The position numbers and the translations under genes were made by a program. DNA of 64,000 nt from Strigamia acuminata. Taxonomy: Eukaryota; Arthropoda; Chilopoda; Geophilomorpha; Linotaeniidae. Below, in pieces: positions 55,998-64,000 of this stretch (within the stretch, counting starts at the first letter, position 1; the number at the start of each line of letters is the position of its first letter). The stretch is from contig OX442314.1 in NCBI GenBank assembly GCA_949358305.1, forward strand, positions 6,637,087 through 6,701,086, written 5' to 3'. Below the pieces are notes generated by a model. That model had not been told where the DNA came from. It saw only the letters and a list, made by a program, of their open reading frames with translations, and did no database searches.

Positions 55998-56275
55998 ATT
56001 AATATTGTTTAAATCTGCATTTAAGGATTAAAAATGTGCATTTAAGGATTAAAAATGTGCCTTTAAGGATTAAAAATGTGCCTTTAATGATTAAAAATGT
56101 GCATTTAAGGATTAAAAATGTGCATTTAAGGATTAAAGATATGCATTTAAGGATTAAAAATGTTCATTTAAGGATTAAAAATGTGCATTTAAGGATTAAA
56201 AATGTGCATTTAAGGATTAAAAATGTGCATTTAAGAATTAAAAATTTGCATTTAAGGATTCAAAATGTACATTTT
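55998..56275. repeat. 21-bp minisatellite, about 13 copies
   Basis: Unit CATTTAAGGATTAAAAATGTG. The long plus frame through it is a consequence of a 21-base period. It adjoins the assembly gap and probably caused it. Confidence 0.92.
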
Positions 56276-56459
56276 TATATGATAAAACGCATTTTGTATG
56301 TGTACCGTGGCACTCCAATTAAAGTGAAAAATTATTTTCACCCACAAATTAATTGAAAAATTACTCAAATCTATTTAATTGCACACTATTTATTTACCCA
56401 CTATATTTATTTATTTAAACACTTTTTTCCTTGATGTTTCCACCAAATATTAAATATCC

Positions 56460-56681
56460 CCGGTTTTATGTTTGTAACGCCAGTGTTGCCTTTGGCATAC
56501 CTCGTTGGAACATTCTTGGCCTCGGGTGGCACTACCAGAAAGCCCTCTTTTATGGCTATTCCAAGAGTATGCTTGCAACCATATGTTTTATAGAATGTTG
56601 AGCAAGTACAAGTGGCTTCATCCCATTTGTCCCCAGTTATGGTTACAAACCGGAGACGAGTGTACGTTTGTCGGTAGGTAT
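56460..56681 (-). pseudogene. MULE transposase-like gene, SWIM-domain part
   Basis: The minus strand reads a SWIM zinc finger: CTCSTFYKTYGCKH (C-x-C-x8-C-x-H, about 56612-56571) followed by TLGIAIKEGF. SWIM fingers are the C-terminal domain of MULE-type transposases. It continues the frame interrupted by Copia-2, whose other half is at 61910-62345. One GGTAT copy (56677-56681) marks the insertion edge. Confidence 0.75.
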
Positions 56682-56910
56682 TGTTGAGGATGTCGACGAG
56701 AAATAATGCAGTTTAATTGTTTAAACTAAATAAAGACGGTTTATTAGACCTGCGACTTGACTTGTTCGCAAGGTCAAACTTCAAAAAGCAATAATACACA
56801 CTACGTCAATAGGCAGTACAAATCTTTATGCCATCTGACGTGCAAGAACGAATCACAATGTTATAAACAAAAACACACTAGTATGTTCACTGCAAAATAT
56901 CTACTCAACA
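56682..56910 (-). repeat. Copia-2 3' LTR
   Basis: 229 bp, identical to the 5' LTR. Confidence 0.95.
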
Positions 56911-56988
56911 TCTCCTCCGATGTTTTGGAGTGAACATTCATGTTACAAATACATTCTTTTTATCTGTACTAACAATTAAATTATTTAA

Positions 56989-59900
56989 TCAATTATTCAA
57001 TAACTTGAGATCTTCCAAGCATTTCTGAAGTTTTGGTCCGGTTAAAGCCTTCGTCAGGAAATCTGCTTGCATGCGTTCGCTCGCGATATGTTTAACCTTT
57101 ATCCCGTTTCTTTGTAACTCCTCCTTAGTGAAGTGAAAACGTCTGTTCATCAACTTAGTACGCATTCGTTGCGTGGCTCCTTCCAATATCTGTATCGCAC
57201 CGGAGTTATCATTATAAATAACTTTGTTTTGCGTGTCCATTGTTTTTCCGCACAATTCTAATAAAAGGAACTCAGTCCAGATTAATTCTTGGAGTGCTTC
57301 AGCTATTGCATTGAGCTCGCTTTCGGTTGCGGAGAGCGCAACAGTCCTTTGCTTGGTGCTTTTCCAGTTTAAAAGGCTGTCACCGTGTTTAATTACATAT
57401 CCAGTGAAGGATTTCGCATCTGAACTGGTGTCCCACGATGCGTCAGCGTAGCAATGTACCTCTCCGACCTTCTTGCGATAGAATAATCCTTGATCTGCTG
57501 TTCCTTTGATGTATCGGAAAACTCTTTTTATGGCTTGTAAATGCATGGCTCGCGGATCTTTGTTGTACTGTGACAACGCGCTCACAGCGTAGCTAACGTC
57601 AGGGCGGGTCCCAGTTGCGAGATACATCATGGATCCTACCATTTCCTGGTAGAATCGCGCGTCGACTTTGGGACTATCTTCATAAATATCCAAGTTTTGG
57701 TTCGGATCAAGTGGGGTAACCGCCGCATTACAGTCAGTTAATCCATACTTCTGCAATATTTTTCTGATATACTTGTGTTGTGAGAGAAATATTCCTTCTT
57801 TGCTTTGATTTACCTCCAAACCAAGTATGAAAGTAAGTTCTCCGAGATGTACAAGTTCAATTTTCTTGGACAGCTGTGCCATGACTTGTTTTTTGAACTC
57901 GGGGGTTGAACTTAGGGTGACTGTGTCATCCACGTATAGCCCTAAATAGATAAAATCCTTGTTTTTTCTCAAAAGAAATAAGCACGGGTCACATAGTGAC
58001 TGCTTGAACCCCAATTTTAAGAGTTCCTTTCGCATCTTTTTGAACCAGCAGCGCCCACTTTGCTTAAGACCGTAGATACTCTTTAATAAATGGCAAACTT
58101 TCCCTTTTTCATTGGTTGTGTATCCTTGTGGTGCAAGCATATAAATTGTCTCTTCGAGTTTTCCATGAAGATACGCTGTCTTCACGTCATCTTGCTCAAT
58201 TTCTATGCCCATTTTGGCTCCAATATTGATTAGCATGCGCAAAGTCTCCATCCGTATGACGGGTGCGTAGGTTTCATGGTAATCTGTTCCTGGCCTTTGC
58301 GCATAACCAGCGGCTACGAGTCGGGCTTTATATAGCGGGTTTTTACCATGTTTGTCGGTTTTTACGCGATATACCCATATCGATTTAATGGGCTTTGCTC
58401 CCTTTGGTAAATCAACTTCTTCCCATACTTCGTGCTTCGCCATGGATCCCATTTCCTCATTCATAGCTTGCTCCCATTGAGCACGTTGAGGCGAACTCAT
58501 GGCTTCTTTGTAAGATGAGGGAACAATGATTTCTGCTCTATAAGCCGTATGCTGGGGTTTTGGTCCTTTGTAGTCCTTTTTCCTTTTCGAGCGTCTCAAC
58601 CCTGGCGTGGTTGCGGGGTTTGGTTCCGACAATTTTCGTTTTCTTTCTTCTTCCGCCCTTTTAGAACGACGTAATCCGGATGGGCCCGCTTGATTTTCAG
58701 AAATTGTCTGTTTCCGTTGTTGCAAAACCTCCTTTGTCGTTCCTTTTGGACGACCCCGTTTAGGTTTTTGTGACATCTCTTCTGCCGGTGTTGACGACGA
58801 TTCTGACTCCTCGTAATCCTCCAACTCTGATTCATCTTGTTCTTGCTCTTCAGAGCTCGAGGCGAAGAAGTCCGGCGCCGACCCAAAAGACTCGTCGTCA
58901 CCATTCTCATCGTCTGTCTCTTGATATGCTGGGACATGTTGTTTGTGTTCAAGTGGAGGTCCAATATTTAATTCGACTCCATCTTCCTCTTTATTGCGTA
59001 ACAATAATCCAAACCCTAATTTGTCTTCTTCAAATCGTACATCACGTACCTCCATGATGCGTTCCTTTTCAGGTATAAATATTCGATAAGCTTTTCGATT
59101 TATCGAATATCCGACAAAAATTCCCTTTTGTGTTTTTGAACCCAACTTTGTTTGTTGAAACTTTGGTTTTAGCACATGTGCAACGCATCCAAAGCGCCTC
59201 AAATGATCAACCGATGGCTTTCGGTTGGTCCATTTCTCTTCTGGAGATAATCCATGTACAGAAGTCATACAATGATTTCGCGCATGAACGGCCGCATGCA
59301 CAGCTTCACCCCAAAACTTTTTGGGTAATTGTGATGCAATCAGCATTGTCCTGGCCGCCTCCATAATGGTGCGGTTTGCACGTTCAGATATGCCGTTAGA
59401 CTGGGCTGCATATGCCGTGGTGAATTCGTGCTTAATACCTTTCATTTTAAAGAATGCGGCTAGCGATGATGCGATAAATTCGCCCCCGTTATCGCTTCGT
59501 ACCCGTTTTAAACGCAATCCCGTTTGTACTTCTTGTTGAGTAACAAAACTTTGAAATACCTCGGAAGTTTGTCCTTTCGTTTGCAAAATCTTCACGAAAA
59601 TCTTACGGCTAGTATCGTCAACGATGGTCAACACATAACTTCCATCCGAATATGTTGGCGGATTAATTGCCTCAACCAAGTCCAGGTGCAGCAATTCTAA
59701 AATTCGTGACGATTGCTTTCCTTGCACAGCCGTAAATGGCTTGGTGGTTGTTTTTCCCTTAATACACGCCTCGCATGTGTTGGGAATTTCGAATTTCATA
59801 TTTAGTCCCCTGACAATGCTTTGTTTCGACATCTGCATCAATGTCTTGAAATTGACGTGTGCCAAACGCTGGTGCCAATTGTCTTGTGTGACAACGTTTG

Positions 59901-61158
59901 CCTGTTCCGCATGCTTGCGACCTTCTTTCAATACGAAACAGTCCCCCTTACGGTTGGCTTCCATCACTACTTCATTTTTGTCAGTGAGTATCAATGCCTT
60001 TTGTTTTGTAAACAGTACCTGGCAGCCGCTATCTACTATCTTCGGGACAGACAGCAAATGTGTCTTCAATTTAGGCACGTACAAAACATTTTTCAGTTTG
60101 ATGCCCGCACGTTCAGTCCGTATCTCCATATTGCCTTTGCCATCAGCTTGTAATTTATTCCCGATGCCTGCGGTGCTAATCTGCTGGATCCCTTCGTCAA
60201 ATTGCCGGAACTTGCTTCTGTCCGACGTCATGTGGCTGGACGCGCCGGAATCTAACAGCCATTCAAATGAGATATTTGTCGTCTCAATTTCTTCTTTCTG
60301 AGCGACATGAAAAACGAAATGAAATTCTGGCTCGTCCGTGGCGACAGCAACTGTTTCCTTTTTAACGCTGCCTCGCCCTCGTCCGCCTTGCTTTGACTTC
60401 GTGTCGTCACTGCGATTCTTCTCGCTTTTCGGTCGCCAACAATCACGGGCATAGTGGCCTGGTTTGTCACAATTAAAACATTTAAAGTTTTCCTTTTTCT
60501 TGGCTTTGTATGCACTTTCGGATGCATTTTCTCTACCGCCATCATGATTATTTCTGCGTAATTCGCGTTCTTCGTGCTTGAGTTGTGCACGGACCTCGTC
60601 CAATGTTAACGTCTTATTCGCACTCAACGCTTTCTTAGTTACGTTGTATTCTGTTTTCAGCCCGTGCAATATGTACGACGACATTTCTCGATCACTAAGA
60701 ATCTTGCCCAACTCAGCGCTTTTGTTTGCTATCGCCTCTGCCCGATCCATATAAGTGTCGATATCCTCCGACTTCATCATTCGCAATTGCGCCAACTCGA
60801 ACGTGCAATCAATTTTTTGGTCCTCTATGCGACCGGCCATGTGGGTTTCTATCTTTTTCCATAGCTCTTTTGCGATTTCCTCGCGACTGTATCGCATGGC
60901 TTGCTGCGTCGAAAGAGTTAACGCTATAACTGCTAATGCCTGCGCGTTTTTCTCGTCCCACGCTTGCCACTTGACTAAATCATCAGCATAACCGGGCGCT
61001 CCTACTACTGGTTTGGCAGGACCATCATTAACAATTGCGTCTTCCCATATTTTCTTGACGCGCAAAATAGCTCGTACTTTCATTCGCCACAGAAAGTAAT
61101 TGCTGTTCGTGAGTTTTTCCACTGTTGCGACGTTGCCTATGCCTGTGTCCGTCGCCAT
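56989..61158 (-). CDS. Copia-2 Gag-Pol polyprotein, 1389 aa
   Basis: I take the ATG at 61158 (MATDTG) rather than an upstream TTG/ATG at 61227, because Copia-1 Gag starts at the equivalent MAT. Domains in order: copia Gag; CCHC knuckle 227-240; protease DSG 303-305; WHQRLAH pre-integrase zinc motif from 428; integrase with D493, D556 and E592 (D,D-35-E); serine/acid- and lysine-rich spacer; RT with YVDD 1075-1078; RNase H with YADASWD (D1239), E1279 and D1317. All catalytic residues are present and there is no stop or frameshift. In copia elements the single frame makes both Gag and Pol, with Gag excess usually from splicing. Confidence 0.95.
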   Translation of the reverse strand: MATDTGIGNVATVEKLTNSNYFLWRMKVRAILRVKKIWEDAIVNDGPAKPVVGAPGYADDLVKWQAWDEKNAQALAVIALTLSTQQAMRYSREEIAKELWKKIETHMAGRIEDQKIDCTFELAQLRMMKSEDIDTYMDRAEAIANKSAELGKILSDREMSSYILHGLKTEYNVTKKALSANKTLTLDEVRAQLKHEERELRRNNHDGGRENASESAYKAKKKENFKCFNCDKPGHYARDCWRPKSEKNRSDDTKSKQGGRGRGSVKKETVAVATDEPEFHFVFHVAQKEEIETTNISFEWLLDSGASSHMTSDRSKFRQFDEGIQQISTAGIGNKLQADGKGNMEIRTERAGIKLKNVLYVPKLKTHLLSVPKIVDSGCQVLFTKQKALILTDKNEVVMEANRKGDCFVLKEGRKHAEQANVVTQDNWHQRLAHVNFKTLMQMSKQSIVRGLNMKFEIPNTCEACIKGKTTTKPFTAVQGKQSSRILELLHLDLVEAINPPTYSDGSYVLTIVDDTSRKIFVKILQTKGQTSEVFQSFVTQQEVQTGLRLKRVRSDNGGEFIASSLAAFFKMKGIKHEFTTAYAAQSNGISERANRTIMEAARTMLIASQLPKKFWGEAVHAAVHARNHCMTSVHGLSPEEKWTNRKPSVDHLRRFGCVAHVLKPKFQQTKLGSKTQKGIFVGYSINRKAYRIFIPEKERIMEVRDVRFEEDKLGFGLLLRNKEEDGVELNIGPPLEHKQHVPAYQETDDENGDDESFGSAPDFFASSSEEQEQDESELEDYEESESSSTPAEEMSQKPKRGRPKGTTKEVLQQRKQTISENQAGPSGLRRSKRAEEERKRKLSEPNPATTPGLRRSKRKKDYKGPKPQHTAYRAEIIVPSSYKEAMSSPQRAQWEQAMNEEMGSMAKHEVWEEVDLPKGAKPIKSIWVYRVKTDKHGKNPLYKARLVAAGYAQRPGTDYHETYAPVIRMETLRMLINIGAKMGIEIEQDDVKTAYLHGKLEETIYMLAPQGYTTNEKGKVCHLLKSIYGLKQSGRCWFKKMRKELLKLGFKQSLCDPCLFLLRKNKDFIYLGLYVDDTVTLSSTPEFKKQVMAQLSKKIELVHLGELTFILGLEVNQSKEGIFLSQHKYIRKILQKYGLTDCNAAVTPLDPNQNLDIYEDSPKVDARFYQEMVGSMMYLATGTRPDVSYAVSALSQYNKDPRAMHLQAIKRVFRYIKGTADQGLFYRKKVGEVHCYADASWDTSSDAKSFTGYVIKHGDSLLNWKSTKQRTVALSATESELNAIAEALQELIWTEFLLLELCGKTMDTQNKVIYNDNSGAIQILEGATQRMRTKLMNRRFHFTKEELQRNGIKVKHIASERMQADFLTKALTGPKLQKCLEDLKLLNN

Positions 61159-61680
61159 TTTGGAAATAACCTTCAATTTGAACAGGCGAATCAACAAACT
61201 TATTTGATAATAATTACGACTCAACACTTATCTGCTCTTGTGCCAAATTAATCCAGGCACAAGAAATTATTGCGAATGCTCCACGTTGCTATTTCTGCTT
61301 TTCCGTCCGTATTTATTCACCGCCGAAAGCTGCACGTCGCTCGTACGTTTTCCCGACGTGTCAATCTCTGCTCCGGCGTGCGTTTAGGCCTCGTGCACCG
61401 CTAGCGGAACAATATATCAATGTTTGAAATGTAAATGGGCTTATAATGCTTTATAGCCGCCCGAATTTCGAAACAACTTAGCTGTAATGGTGCCTTTTAT
61501 CGTCCCAGGCACAACTACTTCCACTTAGCGTTGCCGAGTCATTCTCTATTCCTCGCCGTCGACCGTAATGGCTGCGCCGTCCCGTCGTCGGTCACGTTGA
61601 CGATACGTTCGCGTTTGCAAGTCGTATTGAATCCAATTCAGCGTGTACCGCAGGGCAGCACAACCGCCCACTGCTACCAA

Positions 61681-61909
61681 TGTTGAGGATGTCGACGAGA
61701 AATAATGCAGTTTAATTGTTTAAACTAAATAAAGACGGTTTATTAGACCTGCGACTTGACTTGTTCGCAAGGTCAAACTTCAAAAAGCAATAATACACAC
61801 TACGTCAATAGGCAGTACAAATCTTTATGCCATCTGACGTGCAAGAACGAATCACAATGTTATAAACAAAAACACACTAGTATGTTCACTGCAAAATATC
61901 TACTCAACA
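61681..61909 (-). repeat. Copia-2 5' LTR
   Basis: 229 bp, identical to the 3' LTR; primer site at 61679-61671. Confidence 0.95.
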
Positions 61910-62345
61910 GGTATCGAATCGGTGCTAATTTTGAAGACTAGTCTGCCTCAAGTATGTGTCAATGTCCAGTTCACGCAGATTGGTTTGGTTCGTGGGCGTA
62001 ATGAAATAAAATTTTTGATTACCCCTAACACGAGTCTTGACACACGGCTTCGATGCTTGCCAGTTGTACACTTCGGTTGACGGTGTCTGGTCTTCGCTCT
62101 AAGAACCAATCAGCCACCATTTGCTTCATCACTTCCATGAACCTATTAAGGAGGAGCCGATCTCTCAAAGTGTAATGCGACTTTATGACACTATTGGTTG
62201 ACTCCAGGCCATTGTTTGTGCAAGGAGAGCCCAGACAATGACCAACATGCCACCCAACAAAACGATTCAAGTACTCCTCCTCAAAGTAATCAAGGAAATC
62301 CACAACGCTTGTTCCAAGTCTCCATTTCTTCAGCAATAGGCCTTT
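61910..62345 (-). pseudogene. MULE transposase-like gene, catalytic-side part
   Basis: The minus frame 62336-62025 reads NNGLESTNSVIKSHYTLRDR and WFLERRPDTVNR, the signature N-G-x-E-x-x-N region just before the SWIM finger in MULE transposases. A stop at 62025 and a frameshift follow; a shifted frame (QKFYFITPTN) leads to the Copia-2 insertion point and then to the SWIM part at 56681-56460. Upstream catalytic sequence is not visible. The gene was already decayed before, or has decayed since, Copia-2 inserted. Confidence 0.75.
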
Positions 62346-62969
62346 TGCTACGTCGAAATGCTAGAAACGTCAAAAACGTCATGAAAACGTTTCCGGGGGA
62401 AAAAAAAGAATTTGGGGGTTCGGTTCAATGATTAGGATAGAAATTCAACATGTGCGCAATTAAATATTTCTGGTATTTTGGAAAATATGAATGGGGGGTC
62501 GATAAATACAACCCAATGTAAACTGTGTTCGAACTCCAATGGTCAATGCTGACCTTTTGTTATTATTCGCTATGCTGTCCAACAATATTTTTGCGATTAA
62601 AATAAACATAAACACTATGCTAATTTTCAATACACAAATGGCTGCTGATTAATTGCGCCTTACAAACATTGAGATAAAGAATCAGCAGTTTACAGTAATA
62701 TTGTTAATTGTTGTGAAAGTAGATAAAAATAGTGAATAAATATAAATAAATAAATTTATAGTTTGCGAATAAGTATTGTACAATTAAATTGCTTAGGTCA
62801 TTTCTTTAAAGTTAAAAATGGGGTGTCAATAGTATATCCCCTTAATGCATCCAGTGTTATCTTTACAATAATGATTTTTGTGTTGAATAAATACATATCT
62901 TTTGTAAAATTGGGACTACATGATTTGAATTTCTTATGTGGATAGTGTTAACAAGTACTTTGTAATATT
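62346..62969. other. 3' flank of gene E, nothing else seen
   Basis: AT-rich sequence. A short A-rich run near 62400. No gene or repeat family recognised. Confidence 0.4.
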
Positions 62970-63366
62970 TTAGGGCTTCATTATGAACGGAAATTGGCAA
63001 CCCTTTTGCTGACGGTACCAATTAACGATGTTTAAAATCCAAGGGTATAGAGACATCAATGACATTCCCAAACCTAATCCTACAATGCTGCCCACATCGC
63101 TTATCAATTGCGATACTGGATAAGCTTGTTTTTCTTCTGTGGTCTCGATTAAACTATCAGCAAATCTAACACCTATGCCTGTCTTAAACTCAAACGGATA
63201 TTCACTCCCTTGTAAAATGGTTTGGTAATAAATAATTTCACAAGGTTGTTTACATTTGCAATGTTTGTGATTTGAGTTATAATTGTTTAAGTACATAAAA
63301 TGAGCGGTTGTGACGTCCATTGTAGTGTTGCAAGCCGGTAAGATAGGTTTTGCCATATATGGTAAT
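62970..63366 (-). CDS. DEG/ENaC gene E, terminal exon (unit 2 pore)
   Basis: Matches exon 11 of B and D: acceptor TTGTTTCAG then LPYMAKPILPACNTT, the CKCKQPC motif, TEEKQAYPVSQLISDVG and a TM4 with GLGLGMS, ending in a short tail and stop at 62970. Fully open (132 codons). Exon 10, expected to the right, was not found up to 64000, so intron 10 is either longer than in B (298 bp) or the exon is lost. The gene continues beyond the window. Confidence 0.85.
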
Positions 63367-64000
63367 CTGAAACAAATAATACGCAAATTGGCGCTCGGTT
63401 CTTGTAACTGCCTGGGCCCGTTTAAGAGGCGGATCTAATTAAGTGCTGCGAGTCATAAACATCACCGATTTTTACGAAAAAATCACCAATTTCTTTCAGA
63501 AAATTGGAATTTTTCTATACTTTTCAGTAATAATTTTTTTTGAATAAGTGCCATGATATAAAGACCAAATTAAATAAATAATCGTTCGGGCGTTTATTTG
63601 AAGCTTACGGCAGTTGGCTCACGGTGTTTAAATCTTTAATTATCACTGTGCGGGAAGCATTCCGAGCTGAAATTTATTTGTATTGCTCCTCAGTTTTTTT
63701 TTTTTTTTAAAAAACTTCCATGCTGAGTGCGTGCATTTGGGTTGTGACAAAAAGACGGATGTGAAGGGTATTAAACATTAAAACAAGCACATTAAACTTT
63801 TATTTTTATTAACTGTTGTTTTTGGTGTACCATAGGGTATTACAAAATAAGAAAAGAAATTTGAAATTGATTAAATGTAAGTGAGCAAATACAAGTATGT
63901 GTGCGCTGATACGACTGGCAACCAGTTAGTTGGTGGTTTACATTTTGTTATTATTTGACGCTTCCACAAGTTTATCCTTAACGAACACATTTTGAATGTC
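63367..64000. other. Probable intron or flank of gene E
   Basis: AT-rich with CACCGATTTTTACGAAAAAATC and a T-run near 63690. No exon, repeat family or RNA recognised. Confidence 0.4.

Larger units (their letters stand above)
56682..61909 (-). mobile_element. Copia-2: structurally intact Ty1/copia retrotransposon, 5-bp TSD GGTAT
   Basis: LTRs 56682-56910 and 61681-61909 are each 229 bp and identical, with TGTTGA...TCAACA ends. GGTAT flanks both sides (56677-56681, 61910-61914). The primer site TGGTAGCAG, one base inside the 5' LTR, matches the 3' end of tRNA-iMet. A polypurine tract CGGAGGAGA abuts the 3' LTR. One uninterrupted Gag-Pol frame lies between. All features of a recently inserted and possibly still mobile copy. 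Confidence 0.95.

Noticed and set aside
56036-56356. 106-codon repetitive protein (LRIKNVH repeats)
   Set aside because: It is a 21-bp minisatellite read in frame; the period is divisible by three.
59741-60301. 186-codon plus-strand frame
   Set aside because: Antisense of the intact Copia-2 Gag-Pol frame.

Overview
The window is animal nuclear DNA, most likely from a small arthropod or other ecdysozoan. It has spliced genes of the metazoan DEG/ENaC ion-channel family with canonical GT-AG introns, many only 57-75 bp long. It also has a eukaryotic initiator tRNA-Met gene, Ty1/copia retrotransposons and many non-autonomous elements. Exact phylum is inference. There are no bacterial operons or CRISPR arrays.

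The backbone is a cluster of five paralogous DEG/ENaC genes, called A to E here. A (minus, 1298-2330) is the 5' half of a gene cut by an LTR inside exon 5. B (minus, 20185-23785) looks intact: 11 exons, 792 aa. C (minus, 31994-37051) is a pseudogene. D (plus, 45060-50777) looks intact: 11 exons, 797 aa. E (minus, 62970-63366) shows only its last exon. The striking point is that each complete gene encodes two DEG/ENaC channel units in one polypeptide: TM1, cysteine ectodomain, TM2 with a G-x-S filter, a ~40-residue linker, TM3, a second cysteine ectodomain, and TM4 with a second G-x-S filter. The second pore helix of unit 1 and the first helix of unit 2 lie in one uninterrupted exon (exon 6). 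The two halves have the same intron phases in the same order (0,1,0,0,2). This is a natural fused dimer in a family whose channels are trimers.

Most other DNA is mobile. Three copia elements, all on the minus strand, have defined LTRs and 5-bp target duplications. Copia-1 (26408-31496, AAAAC) is broken and carries a foldback insertion. Copia-3 (38858-41449, AATTT) has identical LTRs but encodes only Gag-protease. Copia-2 (56682-61909, GGTAT) has identical LTRs and one uninterrupted 1389-codon Gag-Pol frame, and sits inside a decayed MULE/SWIM transposase gene. Copia-1 and -2 have primer sites for the 3' end of tRNA-iMet. Copia-3 has a 29-nt match to the internal part of tRNA-iMet, ending at nucleotide 39. 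A tRNA-iMet gene is at 54152-54223.

Two LTR families recur. LTR-A (TATA box followed by CTCCTGACAACAGG-like sequence) is at 1-1297, about 7180-8039, 16640-18368 and 37860-38430. LTR-B (ends TGTGACYG...GTCACA) is at 4300-4741, 6676-7178, 15270-15822, 24263-24772, 41900-41985 and 50004-50326. Other solo LTRs are at 8040-9738 and 25195-25824. DNA-transposon derivatives with clear target duplications are a 2.56-kb foldback (11552-14110, 9 bp), a TTAA element (16221-16623), two hAT-like elements (34005-34260 and 52023-52644, 8 bp) and a 9-bp-TSD element (54876-55325). A possible host gene is at 53076-53400. The assembly has a 200-N gap at 55783-55982 whose flanks share the same 14 bases.
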